DNA of 64,000 bases from NCBI RefSeq assembly GCF_024809975.1, contig NZ_JANUDY010000004.1, positions 186,001-250,000 of the forward strand, written 5' to 3'. The translations under genes and the position numbers were made by a program. Positions 35,737 through 45,495 of this stretch are shown in pieces (the first letter of the stretch is position 1; each line of letters begins with the position of its first letter). The notes under the pieces were generated by a model. That model saw only the letters and a program-made list of their open reading frames with translations. It searched no databases and had not been told where the DNA came from. Source of the stretch: Comamonas sp. BIGb0152. Its GTDB lineage: Bacteria > Pseudomonadota > Gammaproteobacteria > Burkholderiales > Burkholderiaceae_C.

Positions 35737-36303
35737 TTACTGGCCAAACTTGCGCTTGGCATCGGTCACGCAGGCATCCTTGGCATCACCGGCCATGGCA
35801 TCGCAGCGCTCCTTGGCAGCCTTGTAGTCCGCTTCACGCGACTTGTCAGCGGCATCCTTGCGGGCATCGGCCACATCAGAAGGATTGGACGATGGCTTGG
35901 CGCTGACTTCAGCCACCTTGGCAGCTTCCAGGGCCTTCACGTGGGCAGCCTTGGCTTCCTTTTGGCAGACGTCCTTGGTGTTGCCAGTGGCGTCATCGCA
36001 CTTTTCCTTGGCCACGTCGTATTCGGCATCAGCCTTGGCCTTGGCCAGGTCATGGCGGTGGCTTTCGGTCGGCTCGGCGCGGTGCTTGAGGTCCGCCATG
36101 GCGATCTTCTTTTGGCCGTCCGCCTGCTTCTTGCAGACATCCTGGGCGTTGCCCTTCATGGGCTTGCACTGGTCGCTGGCGGCCTTGTGCTCGGCTTCGA
36201 TGCGGGTCTTCTCGGTTTTCTGTTCTGCCGAGGTCATGGCGAATACACCGCCGGAGAAGAAGGCAGCTGCACACAGGGCGGCGATAGTAGGTTGGAGCTT
36301 CAT
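35737..36303 (-). CDS. Exported protein with repeated Cys-pair motif
   Basis: 188 residues from ATG 36303, with signal peptide AALCAAAFFSGGVFA. Three repeats of C-x2-x-G-N/D-A/T-K/Q-D-x-C: CKPMKGNAQDVC, CDDATGNTKDVC and CDAMAGDAKDAC, separated by about 40-residue Lys/Ala/Asp/Glu-rich helices. Each pair probably forms one disulfide in the periplasm. No family function is recognised. Single gene, no operon partners. Confidence 0.75.
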   Translation of the reverse strand: MKLQPTIAALCAAAFFSGGVFAMTSAEQKTEKTRIEAEHKAASDQCKPMKGNAQDVCKKQADGQKKIAMADLKHRAEPTESHRHDLAKAKADAEYDVAKEKCDDATGNTKDVCQKEAKAAHVKALEAAKVAEVSAKPSSNPSDVADARKDAADKSREADYKAAKERCDAMAGDAKDACVTDAKRKFGQ

Positions 36304-36628
36304 GGCGTTTGTTCCTTGGATCGTTTTGGTAAAGGGAGTCGACTATTTTTTGAGTCCATCAACGAAGCTCAAAAAATAATCTCCTGGGTGGCATCACATG
36401 CAACGCCTCCACAATGGCGGGGTTGCTGGCCTCAATGGCGTGAATGAATTATCAACAGCCACCAGCCCGCCGGCTGTGGGTGGCAGGACGCACACGCAGT
36501 CAGATTTCACCTACCCACTGAAATCCCCATTCCATGCCGCTCAGCGCCATGCAGCAGCCCTGCAAACCCTGGCAAAATTTGCGGCAACCCGAGGCCAAAA
36601 GAAGGCCTGCAATGGAGATGCACAGCGA
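36304..36628. other. Intergenic between divergent genes
   Basis: Upstream regions of the Cys-pair protein (minus) and the DUF6314 gene (plus). A plus-strand frame continues through it without a ribosome site. A purine-poor, AT-rich patch around 36330-36390 (with ttttttgag and aaaaaataat) probably contains promoters. Confidence 0.5.
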
Positions 36629-37150
36629 ATGGAAAATACCGCGATGAACACCGAGCACCGGCCACCCTGGGTGGCAGAGCAGCTGCTTGCCGCGCTGCAG
36701 GGCGACTGGCGTTTCAGCCGCAGTCTGCAAGAGCTGGCAACCTTGGCCCCGATGGGCAGCGTGCAAGGCCATGCCAGCTTCCAGCCCCTAGGCGCTGACG
36801 GGTCGCACTATGTGGAGAACGGCCAATTGCTGCTGCCAAACGGCGCATCGTTTCGCGCCAGCGGCAGCTATTTCTTCTGCCAGCAAGGCGCGGATTTGTG
36901 CATCTATTTCGATGCGCAGCAGCAGCGGCTTTTTCACCGGCTGCATCCCGCCGTCGACCAGGACGGGCAGCTGAGCGCCAGCAGCTCGCACCTGTGCGTG
37001 GCAGACCGCTATGACAGCAGCTACGCGTTTTTGCGCAGCGGCGGCTTTGTCATCGAGCACCAGGTGCGCGGGCCGCACAAGTCCTACCGCAGCTATACGC
37101 TGTATGAGCGGCCGCGCACGAATGGCGCGCATCCCTCCATAAAGGCATAA
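36629..37150 (+). CDS. DUF6314-family protein
   Basis: 173 residues from ATG 36629 (MENTAMNTEHRPPW); ATG 36644 is nearly as likely, and the frame from 36398 lacks support. Contains AALQGDWRFSRSL, GHASFQPLGADGSHYVENGQLLLPNG, HRLHPAV and DRYDSSYAF, the lipocalin-like beta-barrel pattern of DUF6314. Function unknown. It is followed by a terminator hairpin shared with pilY1. Confidence 0.75.
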   Translation: MENTAMNTEHRPPWVAEQLLAALQGDWRFSRSLQELATLAPMGSVQGHASFQPLGADGSHYVENGQLLLPNGASFRASGSYFFCQQGADLCIYFDAQQQRLFHRLHPAVDQDGQLSASSSHLCVADRYDSSYAFLRSGGFVIEHQVRGPHKSYRSYTLYERPRTNGAHPSIKA

Positions 37151-37188
37151 CCAGGCGCAGGCCGCCCACCTCGAAGCGGCTCAATAAT

Positions 37189-37222
37189 GCAAAAGGGAGC
37201 ATGTTTCACATGCTCCCTTCTC
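37189..37222 (-). terminator. Bidirectional hairpin terminator between DUF6314 and pilY1
   Basis: AAGGGAGCATGT (37193-37204) and ACATGCTCCCTT (37208-37219) form a 12-bp perfect stem with a 3-nt loop. On the minus strand it runs into TTTT, about 135 bp after the pilY1 stop. Confidence 0.8.
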
Positions 37223-37352
37223 CGTTTCAAACGCGCTTGTGTGCTTGTGAGCTTGCGCGTTTGTGCCTTTTTGCGAACCGGCCTCAGCCCAAGGAGGGCT
37301 TGCGTTGACCAAGGACGGTGGTCGGTATCCACCACCGCCTTGGAGCCTTCGC

Positions 37353-40300
37353 CTACTTGTTGACCAGCTCGCGCCAGCTGATGCGCTTGCCCAGCGGCTT
37401 GGGCGTCGCCACCGGAATCCTGATGTCGATAGGATTCTCCGGCACCAGACTGGGTGAAACAGCGCTGGTGACATCACCGTTTTGATTGGCGCTCAGGACG
37501 TTGCCTGATATCAGCCCTTCAATGGCCTCGCCGGCCATGCCGGTGGTGGTGTTCACCGCACGTCCCGTCTGGAAATCCAGATAATTGATCCAGCCCTTGC
37601 CACCCGCCACACAAGGCTCCGCCGACGGCACATTGCTCGCCACCACCAAGGTGGTGTTGGCCAGGCGCAGATCGATGTTGACGCGCTCGCCGACATCGGG
37701 AAGGTCTACAAACCAGCTCTTGGTGGCGTCGTTGCACACCGCATCAGACACGGTCGAGGCACATTGGAGCGTCCGTGTCAGCTTGCCGCTGGTGGTGACG
37801 TTCTTCAGTTCCGACTGCTTCAGGCCAGCACGGAACGACGCACCGCTGTTGCTGTAGCCATCGGCCACATCATCAATTCCATAGATGGTCTGCTGGCCGG
37901 TGCTGCTCAAATCCCCCAGGCCCAGCAGCTTGCCGGTCGCGACGAGGATACGTGGCAACGGGCTAAGGTTGGGGCTTTGCACCAGTTCCAATCGGGCGGT
38001 GATGGGCTGCACATTGCCATCCTTGTCTTTCAACTGCACGACCTTCTGCGCCTGGTAGCTGCCGCTGATCCACTGGTAGCGCCAGATATTGCCCTGGATG
38101 TCGCCACCGTAGAACAAGGTGCTGGTGTTGTTGCCACTCGGGTCCTTCATGAAGTTGTTCAGGTCCCTCATGCCGGCGCCATCGGGGTTGGTGATGGTTT
38201 GGATCACCGCGCCAGTGCCGGCATTGAGCACATAGACATAGCCCTTGCCATCGGCGTTGTTGTAGCCCGAGGTGAGCAGCGCCACCCAGGTGCCGTCGGG
38301 CATCTTGGTGATCAGCGGCTTGCCATAGCTTTGGCCCATGGTCGAGGCGCTCGCTTCCCACAGCGCTTTGGGCGTCTCAGGGTCGGTGATATCGAGCGCG
38401 TAATAGCCATTGCCGCCCTTGTTGAAGCCGCCCACCAGGATGGTTTTCCAGGCGCCGTCGTGGAAGATGTCGGCCATCACCGGCGAGCCATCGACAAAGT
38501 AGCGGTGGTTGCCGTCGTAGTTGTTGCTGGCCAGCGCCGGCATCGCAGGCATGACGGCCTTGGGCACAAAGGCCCAGGCTTCACGCGCTGCGGGGTACAC
38601 GCTTTTGCCGCCAATCGTCTCTTGCTTGCTCAGATCGGTGTCCGCATAGAAGGCATGCAGCATGCCGTCATTGCCGCCCACGTACACCATGGGCCGGCGG
38701 TCCTTTTGCGCCAGGCGGAAGGCGGCATAGCCGGCATCGCGGTACTTGCGCTGGGGCTTGCCCACATACTGCGGCTGCGAGCCAATGATGTCGCCCAGAC
38801 GGCTTTCACGGCTGCGGTAGAGCTTGGTGTCATCGCCTTGCACATAGCCTTCCTTGCTACGGTCGCCACGCAGGAACTTCACCAGGTTCTCACCCAGCGC
38901 TGCGGTCTTTTGCGTATCGCTCATCGGGCTGTACTGGGACAGCAGCGCCTGGGCCGCCGTGCCATTGAAGTGGCTTTGCAAACCGCCCAAGCTGGCCCAG
39001 TTGAAGTTCTTCAAGGTCGCACCATCCATGAAATAGATGCGGCGGTCATCGCTGGCCAGATCGCGGGTATCCAGCTTGGTCTTGGCAGACCAGCTGGGGA
39101 TCAAGCTGCGCACGCCCGAGCTCGTATTGATCTCGTAGGCTTGCACCTCGCCCGACCAGCGGCCGCTGCGGTACAGCGCGCCAAAGGCAAAGTTGTTGCC
39201 CGCTTCGACCACGGCCGATGACACCGCCACACCGGCGCCAGAGCCCACGGCGGCACGGATATCGGCAAACACCTGGCCCAGGCCCGATTTAATGGCCTGC
39301 GGATCGTTGGCGCTGAAGTAAAGCCCCCGGCCATTGACGGCGGTATGCCAGAAGTCATCGATGGACTGGGGCTGCTCGTAGTTGGTGACGCCCGGCGCAG
39401 GCCACACGGGCCAGGTTTTGGTGCCGTTGCGGATGCCCGCAAAATCACCCGCGCCGTTCTTGTAGTCCTTGTCAAACTTCAAGGTGCCCGAGACGCCCAT
39501 GCCGATCACATAGGTCGCCATGTGCTGCCAGGTCACCTTGTCATCTTCTGCACCCGTGCCCGCAGGCCTGACCAGGTTGGCCAGCTCGGGGCGCAGGTCG
39601 GTGCCGTAGTAGTACTGCGCCACATCGGCCAGAGAGTTGCGGCTGCCGCCCGTGACCGTGCTTTGCTCCACCGCATCGCAAGGCAGCTTGGTGCAGGCCT
39701 GGTGCGCAGCAGGCAGTTTGCTCCACACCACCGTGTTGGCTGGCAGTGGGCGGCCATTGGCGGGCAAGCTCATGCCGGCGGCTTCTGTCGCGCTGTAGCA
39801 CTGCGCGGGCGATTCCAGATCCGTCACAGGGATCGTCACCGTGGAGATCAGCTGGGGCGTGCTCTCGGTCGAGCCCAGCAGGTTCACGCGGTGCGTGGTC
39901 GCCGTGCCGGAGAAGACCTTCTTCTTGCCCAGCACTGGTGTACAACTGGGCGCTGTGCAGTTGGCTGGCTGATCGGCGGAGAAGACGGTGGTGCTGCTCT
40001 CCACATTGCAGACCGTGACCTTGTGGGTCAGCGGATCGTAGCCGGCCGCACAGGCCTCGCCTTGCGGCACGGTGATGGTAGTGGGGCCCTCTTGCTCGCA
40101 GATGGTTTCCACACCATTGGCTGCCGTGCCCGTCGTGCAAGCGGCATAGTCGGCCGCACTGCTCAGGTAGTTCACCTGTTCCACCTTTGCGCAGGTCGTC
40201 GTGGTCCAGCCGTTGTCGCTGCTCGGGCCTGATTCCACGCAGGCGCCGTAAGCCATGTCCGTGGTGGTGCTCTGCGGATTGCAATCCGTCACGGCACCCG

Positions 40301-43103
40301 TTTGTGGGCAGCTTTGCACTGGCTGGTTGTACTGGTTGTTGGCCACGCATTTGGTGGTTACCCAGCCATTGCCGGCCGAGGGGCCTGGCGTCGTGCTACA
40401 GCTCGTGGTCTCGACCGGATCGGTGGTCTTGCCTTCACAGGTCACCAGGAAGCAGCCATTGGCAGCCGACGGACCTGCCGCCGTGCAGCTTTGCACGGCG
40501 CCATTGACCATGGAAGACGGCGAACCCGGGGCTGGCGTGCAGGTGCCGCCGCCGGAGCTGCATTCCACCCCCGTCCAGTTGTTGCCCGCAGAAGGCGACT
40601 GCGGCGTGCAGCTGGCGGCATAGCCCCAGTCCGAGTACTTCATCTCGCAAACCCTGTCGCCGGTGCAGCTGGCAGGGTTGACCGCAGCGCTTCCGTAGGC
40701 GGTCGTATAGGGCTCCTCGCAGGTCACGATGGTCGGCGAGGTGGACGCTACACAGCTGCTCGCTGGCACGCCTGTGCTGGAGTACTGCTGGGCAGCACCG
40801 CAGACCTTGTCCATCTGGGTCGCCGTGTTGGACAGATCCGGGCAGCTGTCGACAAACTGCGTGGTCGGCACCTTGGGGCCACAGGTGGTGTACACGTTGC
40901 TGCCACTCACACCTGCCGTGCAGAAGTTATTAACGGCTGATCCAACCGGCTCTTTGGCACAGACCGACTTCTTGAAGTCCGGTGCCACCGGGCTGGTGTT
41001 CACACACTGGGCATCGGTCACATAGCTGGTCACGCTGTGGCTGCTGTCGCAGCCGCTGAACAGCACCATGCTGGCGCTCACGCCGCTGGCGGCCAAGGCC
41101 GGGTGCAGCGTGCCGCAGGCAGGCACCGGCCCATTGATCGGAGAAACACCGGAGCTGCCTTCGCAATAAATGGTGCCCTGGCCAGGCTCAAACTGCCCAT
41201 TTCTGCTGCAGACCGAAGCGCTGGTGGGCACCTCGCTGGTCTGGCACTCGACCTTGTAGTCGCCATCCATGCCGGGCGAACAGCTGGCATTCACCAGCTG
41301 CCACTGGTCACTGCCGACCAGGTTGCAGCCATAGGGCTCGCACACGCTCTTGTCCGTGGTCTTGAACGGAATCTCGCCAATCGCCTGGTTGATGTAGGAG
41401 TAGAAATAGCGCTTTTGCTCGACCCGCTTGTACACGGCCTTGCCAAAAGGCTCTTGCTTCTCGGTGGCCCAGGTCGTTCTCATGGCATTGCGGTACTGGC
41501 TCTGGGTGATGGCGTTCCAGGTGTATTTGTGCTTGTAGACGCGCTGGTAGACCATCTTGGTGGCAGCCACATTCCAGTAGGTGCGCATGGAATTGGCATA
41601 GCCCGTTTTCTTCTCGGCCTTTTGCTCCGTCCACAAGGTGCTCTTGTAAAAGCCCAGCACCGTGCCATAGGTCACCGCCTGGGTCTTCACGCTTTTCTTG
41701 GTGATCTTCTTGTAGGTCGTCTCGGTCTTGGTGCCGCCGCCAGGAACAAGGGTTTGCCAGCCTAGGCCGCAGGCGTTCCAGGCATAGCCAATGCTGGCGT
41801 CTCGGCGAAACAAGGAGCCGCTGGTGGAGCCGTCATAAATCGGGCGGGGGGTCAGGCCATCGGGCCCGGTCAGCGGCCGGTTGTAGGCCGGGTCGCTGTC
41901 GGGGCCATCTTGCTGGCCGACCAAGGTGGTGCCATCGAGCTGTAAAGCACCTTTGCCTGGGGTACTTTCCTGGGCGGTATTCCAATACCCGTCGGTCGTG
42001 ACGATGGCATAGTGGCGCTGGCAGGCGGAGACCACGGGATCATCGAATGGGCTCATCGCCGCATTGATGCTGTCACTCTTGTTACCGTAATAGCGCCCGA
42101 CGCGGGCCAGGGCTTCACGGGTGGGCGAGCTGCCGCCCGTCGGCGCCGATTGGATCGACTGCAACCAGTTCGCCTTGTCCGTGCTCTCGAAGTCCTTGAC
42201 GGGCATGAACTTGAACACGCTGGAATTGGGTTTGGCGCCCGTCAGGAAACCCACGCGGAAGTTGTTGTCCAGCGCATTGAAGGCCAAGCTGATGGAAGAC
42301 TTGGCCATGTTGATACGCGTGCGGTAGAAGCTGTACCAGATGGCAAAGTTCTGTTGCTGCGCCGCGGTCGTGATGCCCCGACGAATCCAGGAGCCATCGG
42401 GTGCGGTGGTGCTGCCCATGTTGATATTGGCGCTGGCCTGGTTCAGCAGCAAGCTGCCGTTGTCGACCTTGATGGCGCTGTTGCTGACCTTGTTGCAGGC
42501 ACCGGCCGTGACATCGGCACCTTCAAATGAAGGCATCACCCCGCTTACCCGTGGCACCCATTCAAAATAATAGGCCGCTTGCGCAGGGTCGTTGTAGATG
42601 GTCTCTTGCCGCAAACGGGTGGAGATGTCGTAGGCCTGGAAGCTGGTGGCCAGGTTCACCGTGCCTTTGGAATGGTCGTAGCCATCGATCCAGGCGCCGG
42701 TAAAGATGGGTTGGGCATAGGCCGTGCCATCGGGCTGGGCTGGCAGCTCGTACTTGGCGGCGGGGTTGTAGTACAGGGTGTTGCACAACGAACTCTTGTA
42801 GCCCACCGGGAAGAAGGTCGCCGAGTAATTGACCGGGTCCCAGTCGTCCGGCATGTGAGACCACCTCATCGATTCCGAAGTGTCCATCAGCAGCATCACA
42901 TTGGGCTTGTCCTGGTTGGCAAAGGTATTGACCGGCACATCGGCAATATCTACCGGGTTGTGGGGGGTATCGGCAATGGCCATGCCCCCGCTTACCGCAC
43001 CGGCCACCAAGGCCGCCAAACCCAGCGACCACAGCAGCGGGCTACGCCAAGCGCGCGCCCCTGCCTTGCGGCCCTCTCTGTCTGCGAAAGTTATATTTTT
43101 CAT
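37353..43103 (-). CDS. pilY1: Type IV pilus assembly/adhesin PilY1 (PilC)
   Basis: 1916 residues, much longer than most PilY1 proteins (about 1000-1200). A Sec signal (LLWSLGLAALVAGAVSGGMA) precedes a von Willebrand A-type domain with the MIDAS motif D74-x-S76-x-S78 (DTSES). Residues about 600-1160 form a large Cys-rich insert in which a GPSAxNGW...C unit recurs. The C-terminal third is the PilY1 beta-propeller: YVGGNDGMLHAFYAD, GGFNKGGNGYYALDITDP and NIWRYQWISG. It sits at pilus tips, aids assembly with the minor pilins and mediates adhesion and mechanosensing. Last gene of the minor-pilin operon. Confidence 0.93.
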   Translation of the reverse strand: MKNITFADREGRKAGARAWRSPLLWSLGLAALVAGAVSGGMAIADTPHNPVDIADVPVNTFANQDKPNVMLLMDTSESMRWSHMPDDWDPVNYSATFFPVGYKSSLCNTLYYNPAAKYELPAQPDGTAYAQPIFTGAWIDGYDHSKGTVNLATSFQAYDISTRLRQETIYNDPAQAAYYFEWVPRVSGVMPSFEGADVTAGACNKVSNSAIKVDNGSLLLNQASANINMGSTTAPDGSWIRRGITTAAQQQNFAIWYSFYRTRINMAKSSISLAFNALDNNFRVGFLTGAKPNSSVFKFMPVKDFESTDKANWLQSIQSAPTGGSSPTREALARVGRYYGNKSDSINAAMSPFDDPVVSACQRHYAIVTTDGYWNTAQESTPGKGALQLDGTTLVGQQDGPDSDPAYNRPLTGPDGLTPRPIYDGSTSGSLFRRDASIGYAWNACGLGWQTLVPGGGTKTETTYKKITKKSVKTQAVTYGTVLGFYKSTLWTEQKAEKKTGYANSMRTYWNVAATKMVYQRVYKHKYTWNAITQSQYRNAMRTTWATEKQEPFGKAVYKRVEQKRYFYSYINQAIGEIPFKTTDKSVCEPYGCNLVGSDQWQLVNASCSPGMDGDYKVECQTSEVPTSASVCSRNGQFEPGQGTIYCEGSSGVSPINGPVPACGTLHPALAASGVSASMVLFSGCDSSHSVTSYVTDAQCVNTSPVAPDFKKSVCAKEPVGSAVNNFCTAGVSGSNVYTTCGPKVPTTQFVDSCPDLSNTATQMDKVCGAAQQYSSTGVPASSCVASTSPTIVTCEEPYTTAYGSAAVNPASCTGDRVCEMKYSDWGYAASCTPQSPSAGNNWTGVECSSGGGTCTPAPGSPSSMVNGAVQSCTAAGPSAANGCFLVTCEGKTTDPVETTSCSTTPGPSAGNGWVTTKCVANNQYNQPVQSCPQTGAVTDCNPQSTTTDMAYGACVESGPSSDNGWTTTTCAKVEQVNYLSSAADYAACTTGTAANGVETICEQEGPTTITVPQGEACAAGYDPLTHKVTVCNVESSTTVFSADQPANCTAPSCTPVLGKKKVFSGTATTHRVNLLGSTESTPQLISTVTIPVTDLESPAQCYSATEAAGMSLPANGRPLPANTVVWSKLPAAHQACTKLPCDAVEQSTVTGGSRNSLADVAQYYYGTDLRPELANLVRPAGTGAEDDKVTWQHMATYVIGMGVSGTLKFDKDYKNGAGDFAGIRNGTKTWPVWPAPGVTNYEQPQSIDDFWHTAVNGRGLYFSANDPQAIKSGLGQVFADIRAAVGSGAGVAVSSAVVEAGNNFAFGALYRSGRWSGEVQAYEINTSSGVRSLIPSWSAKTKLDTRDLASDDRRIYFMDGATLKNFNWASLGGLQSHFNGTAAQALLSQYSPMSDTQKTAALGENLVKFLRGDRSKEGYVQGDDTKLYRSRESRLGDIIGSQPQYVGKPQRKYRDAGYAAFRLAQKDRRPMVYVGGNDGMLHAFYADTDLSKQETIGGKSVYPAAREAWAFVPKAVMPAMPALASNNYDGNHRYFVDGSPVMADIFHDGAWKTILVGGFNKGGNGYYALDITDPETPKALWEASASTMGQSYGKPLITKMPDGTWVALLTSGYNNADGKGYVYVLNAGTGAVIQTITNPDGAGMRDLNNFMKDPSGNNTSTLFYGGDIQGNIWRYQWISGSYQAQKVVQLKDKDGNVQPITARLELVQSPNLSPLPRILVATGKLLGLGDLSSTGQQTIYGIDDVADGYSNSGASFRAGLKQSELKNVTTSGKLTRTLQCASTVSDAVCNDATKSWFVDLPDVGERVNIDLRLANTTLVVASNVPSAEPCVAGGKGWINYLDFQTGRAVNTTTGMAGEAIEGLISGNVLSANQNGDVTSAVSPSLVPENPIDIRIPVATPKPLGKRISWRELVNK

Positions 43104-43184
43104 CTATTCGCACTCCTCTTATTGGTCTAAATTTTTTCTGTCCGATCCCACGCAACCATGCCCGGATGCTGATCCGGGCAGGCT

Positions 43185-43778
43185 TTAGTAGGTGCTCATC
43201 TGCACATAGCTTTCGGTGTCACGCGGGCCGGTCACCTTGGCGGTAATGCGGTACATGGGCCGCTGGGTACAGCTGGAGACGCTGCCCACGGACTCGCTGG
43301 AGCCTGAACAGCCATCGCCTTGGGGCATGACGCAGCTTTGCCCCGCAGCGTTGATCGCCCCGGCGCTCCGGCAGAGCCGGTGAATCAGATAGCGCACCTC
43401 GTTGCCCAGCGGATCACTGGCGGCGGCGACAGGGGCACTGCCCCAGTCCAAGGATTTGGCAGGCAGCTTGGGATCCACACTGGCGAAGTAACCCACGCTG
43501 TTGCCATCCAGTGCGCTGGTACCCGTTGCGGACAATGCCTCCAACTTGGCCAGCCCGGTCTCCAGCCCCAGATCGGCGCCAGAAGTCGCCGCCTGCTTGA
43601 GTGCCAGACTGCCCGACACACCGGCGCCCAAGGTGCTGGTGCGGACCAGGGCCAGGCCGGTGATCGTCATCACCAGCAGCACGACCAGGGCAACCAGCAA
43701 AGTCACGCCCTGCTGGACGCGCACTGGCGCACGATTGGCCGATAGCCGCGCAAGGCGAGGCAGAGGGTGCTTGGTCAT
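43185..43778 (-). CDS. pilX: Minor pilin-like protein PilX
   Basis: 197 residues from ATG 43778, which overlaps the pilW stop (ATGA) and follows GGGGAC. Prepilin site near residue 24-25 (QQG followed by VTLLVALVVLLVMTITGL), typical of PilX with no Glu at position 5. A central Cys-containing region ends in CTQRPMYRITAKVTGP, the closing block of PilX. It is a component of the priming complex that initiates pilus growth. Confidence 0.88.
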   Translation of the reverse strand: MTKHPLPRLARLSANRAPVRVQQGVTLLVALVVLLVMTITGLALVRTSTLGAGVSGSLALKQAATSGADLGLETGLAKLEALSATGTSALDGNSVGYFASVDPKLPAKSLDWGSAPVAAASDPLGNEVRYLIHRLCRSAGAINAAGQSCVMPQGDGCSGSSESVGSVSSCTQRPMYRITAKVTGPRDTESYVQMSTY

Positions 43779-44920
43779 TGTTGTTGTCCCCAAATCGTGT
43801 TGCGCAGCGGGATCACGCTTTCATAAACGCGGTAACGGTAGTGCGGCCATTCGTCACCGGTGCCCATCTCAAAATCCTTGCTGCCATTGGCCCACTTGGG
43901 CGCTGCTGCTGTGACCGCGTCGCGCTCATACTGCGAACTGCGCACAAGAATCGCGACCCGCACCGCCATCAGGCGCTCCATGTTGGATACAGCTGGGGTG
44001 GATCCGGACTCCACGTTGAAGGAAGTCCATTCATTGTCTTTGTCGACCTTTCCGTTGCCATCCTTGTCAAAGCCATATTCGGCCACCATTTGCAGCACGT
44101 CCTCGGCAACGGCCACGCTCTTGGTATCGGTCTCGTCGAGAAAGTTGTAGCGCATCAGCTGGTTGTCCTGCACCCGCCATACGTTGCGAGTCGGCTGGTT
44201 GCCCAGGCTGAACAGCCAGCCCTCGCCCAGGCTGGTGGCGGCGCCATCGAGCATGTCGACGAAAGAGCCGCCATTGCGCTCCGGCGTCAGGGACGCACCG
44301 GTGTAAAAGCTGGTGTAGCCACTGGTCATGTGGCGCACGCTGGGGTCATCCTCAGCCGCACCACCCGGCCCGGTGATGGACGAGCCCGCGCCGGCCGTCA
44401 CTTCCATCAACAAACACTTTTTGGGATCGGTATCACTGGTCCCCACCACCACATCACCGGCCTGAAACCCGGCATTGCTGCGCTCCATCGTGAAAACGCC
44501 GCTGGCACTGGCGCTGTAGCGCGCGCCGATAAACATATTGGCCGACGAGCCGGTCAGCACACGCAACTCATTGCCGTTGACGATTTGCACCGGCAGCAGC
44601 GGGAATGTGTACTGGGCCGGGTCGCGGCCGGTGCGCTTGTAGGCTTGTACATCGCAGCCCAGGTAGGCCGGATCCATACCCGCAAAGCCGAGGCCGGCCG
44701 AGCGGATGTCGCGCTCAATCGCAAACAGCGCCAAGGCTCCTGCCGTTTGCGCCTGGCTGACGGCAGCAGTCGTGCGGCGCCGCCCCTCGGAGGTGGAAAA
44801 CAGCTTGTAGATGGCCAACAAAGTCAGCAAGCCGATGGCCAGCCCGATCATGATTTCGATGATCGTAAAACCCTGCATGCGCCCATGCGGCGGCGGCCTT
44901 CGTGGTGCGTAAACTTTCAT
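43775..44920 (-). CDS. pilW: Minor pilin-like protein PilW
   Basis: 381 residues from ATG 44920 (MKVYAPRRPPPHGRMQG); the extended frame to 45013 is unsupported. Prepilin cleavage before FTIIEIMIGLAIGLLTLLAIY, with the Glu at +5. Family blocks follow: ALALFAIERDIRSAGLGFAG and LMAVRVAILVRSSQYE. Component of the minor pilin priming complex, between pilV and pilX in the operon, with pilX overlapping by 4 bases. Confidence 0.92.
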   Translation of the reverse strand: MKVYAPRRPPPHGRMQGFTIIEIMIGLAIGLLTLLAIYKLFSTSEGRRRTTAAVSQAQTAGALALFAIERDIRSAGLGFAGMDPAYLGCDVQAYKRTGRDPAQYTFPLLPVQIVNGNELRVLTGSSANMFIGARYSASASGVFTMERSNAGFQAGDVVVGTSDTDPKKCLLMEVTAGAGSSITGPGGAAEDDPSVRHMTSGYTSFYTGASLTPERNGGSFVDMLDGAATSLGEGWLFSLGNQPTRNVWRVQDNQLMRYNFLDETDTKSVAVAEDVLQMVAEYGFDKDGNGKVDKDNEWTSFNVESGSTPAVSNMERLMAVRVAILVRSSQYERDAVTAAAPKWANGSKDFEMGTGDEWPHYRYRVYESVIPLRNTIWGQQQ

Positions 44921-44949
44921 GGCAATGGCCCTCCCTGGGTGGTTTTTTT

Positions 44950-45495
44950 CTAGTGCACGAATGCTTGTATTTCGTAGATGCGTTTGGCCGCGTCGCTGGG
45001 CCCTTGCCAGCACAACCGCACCGTCACCCGGTTGAGGTGGTTGTCGGTTTCCACCATCACTTGCTGGCCGCTGGCGGTGGCGCCTGGCAGGCCCACCAAG
45101 GGGTTGGCCGATTCACCGCGCGCCGCTTTGAGCACCTTGCCCAGCTCTGAGCTATCACTCAGTTCGCTGCCGCTGTAGCTACAGCGCTCGGTACCATCCG
45201 CTTGGTGCGCAAAGGCTTCGAGCGATTGCGCCAATGCCGTGGGCGAGCTGCGGTCCACATTCAGCGACACCAATTGGATGATCTGCTCTGCGTACATGCC
45301 CGCCTCGGTGCGGTACTGCGCCTGGCCGCTGAGTGCCGTGGATTTGGCCGTGAGCCCCGCAATGCCCAAAATCCCCAGCATCAGCAGCAGGATGGAGACC
45401 ATGGCCTCGATCAGCATCATCCCGCGCTGCGGGCGGGCGCCTGGCCCCTGTACTGGCAAGCGCGTTTGCCGCTTTATATAGGAAGTACTCAGCAT
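44950..45495 (-). CDS. pilV: Minor pilin PilV
   Basis: 181 residues from ATG 45495, inside the 3' end of fimT (7-bp overlap). Basic leader ending QRG, then MMLIEAMVSILLLMLGILGIAGL, the standard PilV N-terminus with Glu at +5. The long frame to 46116 is a shadow of fimT. C-terminus has VTVRLCWQGPSDAAKRIYEI. Confidence 0.9.
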   Translation of the reverse strand: MLSTSYIKRQTRLPVQGPGARPQRGMMLIEAMVSILLLMLGILGIAGLTAKSTALSGQAQYRTEAGMYAEQIIQLVSLNVDRSSPTALAQSLEAFAHQADGTERCSYSGSELSDSSELGKVLKAARGESANPLVGLPGATASGQQVMVETDNHLNRVTVRLCWQGPSDAAKRIYEIQAFVH

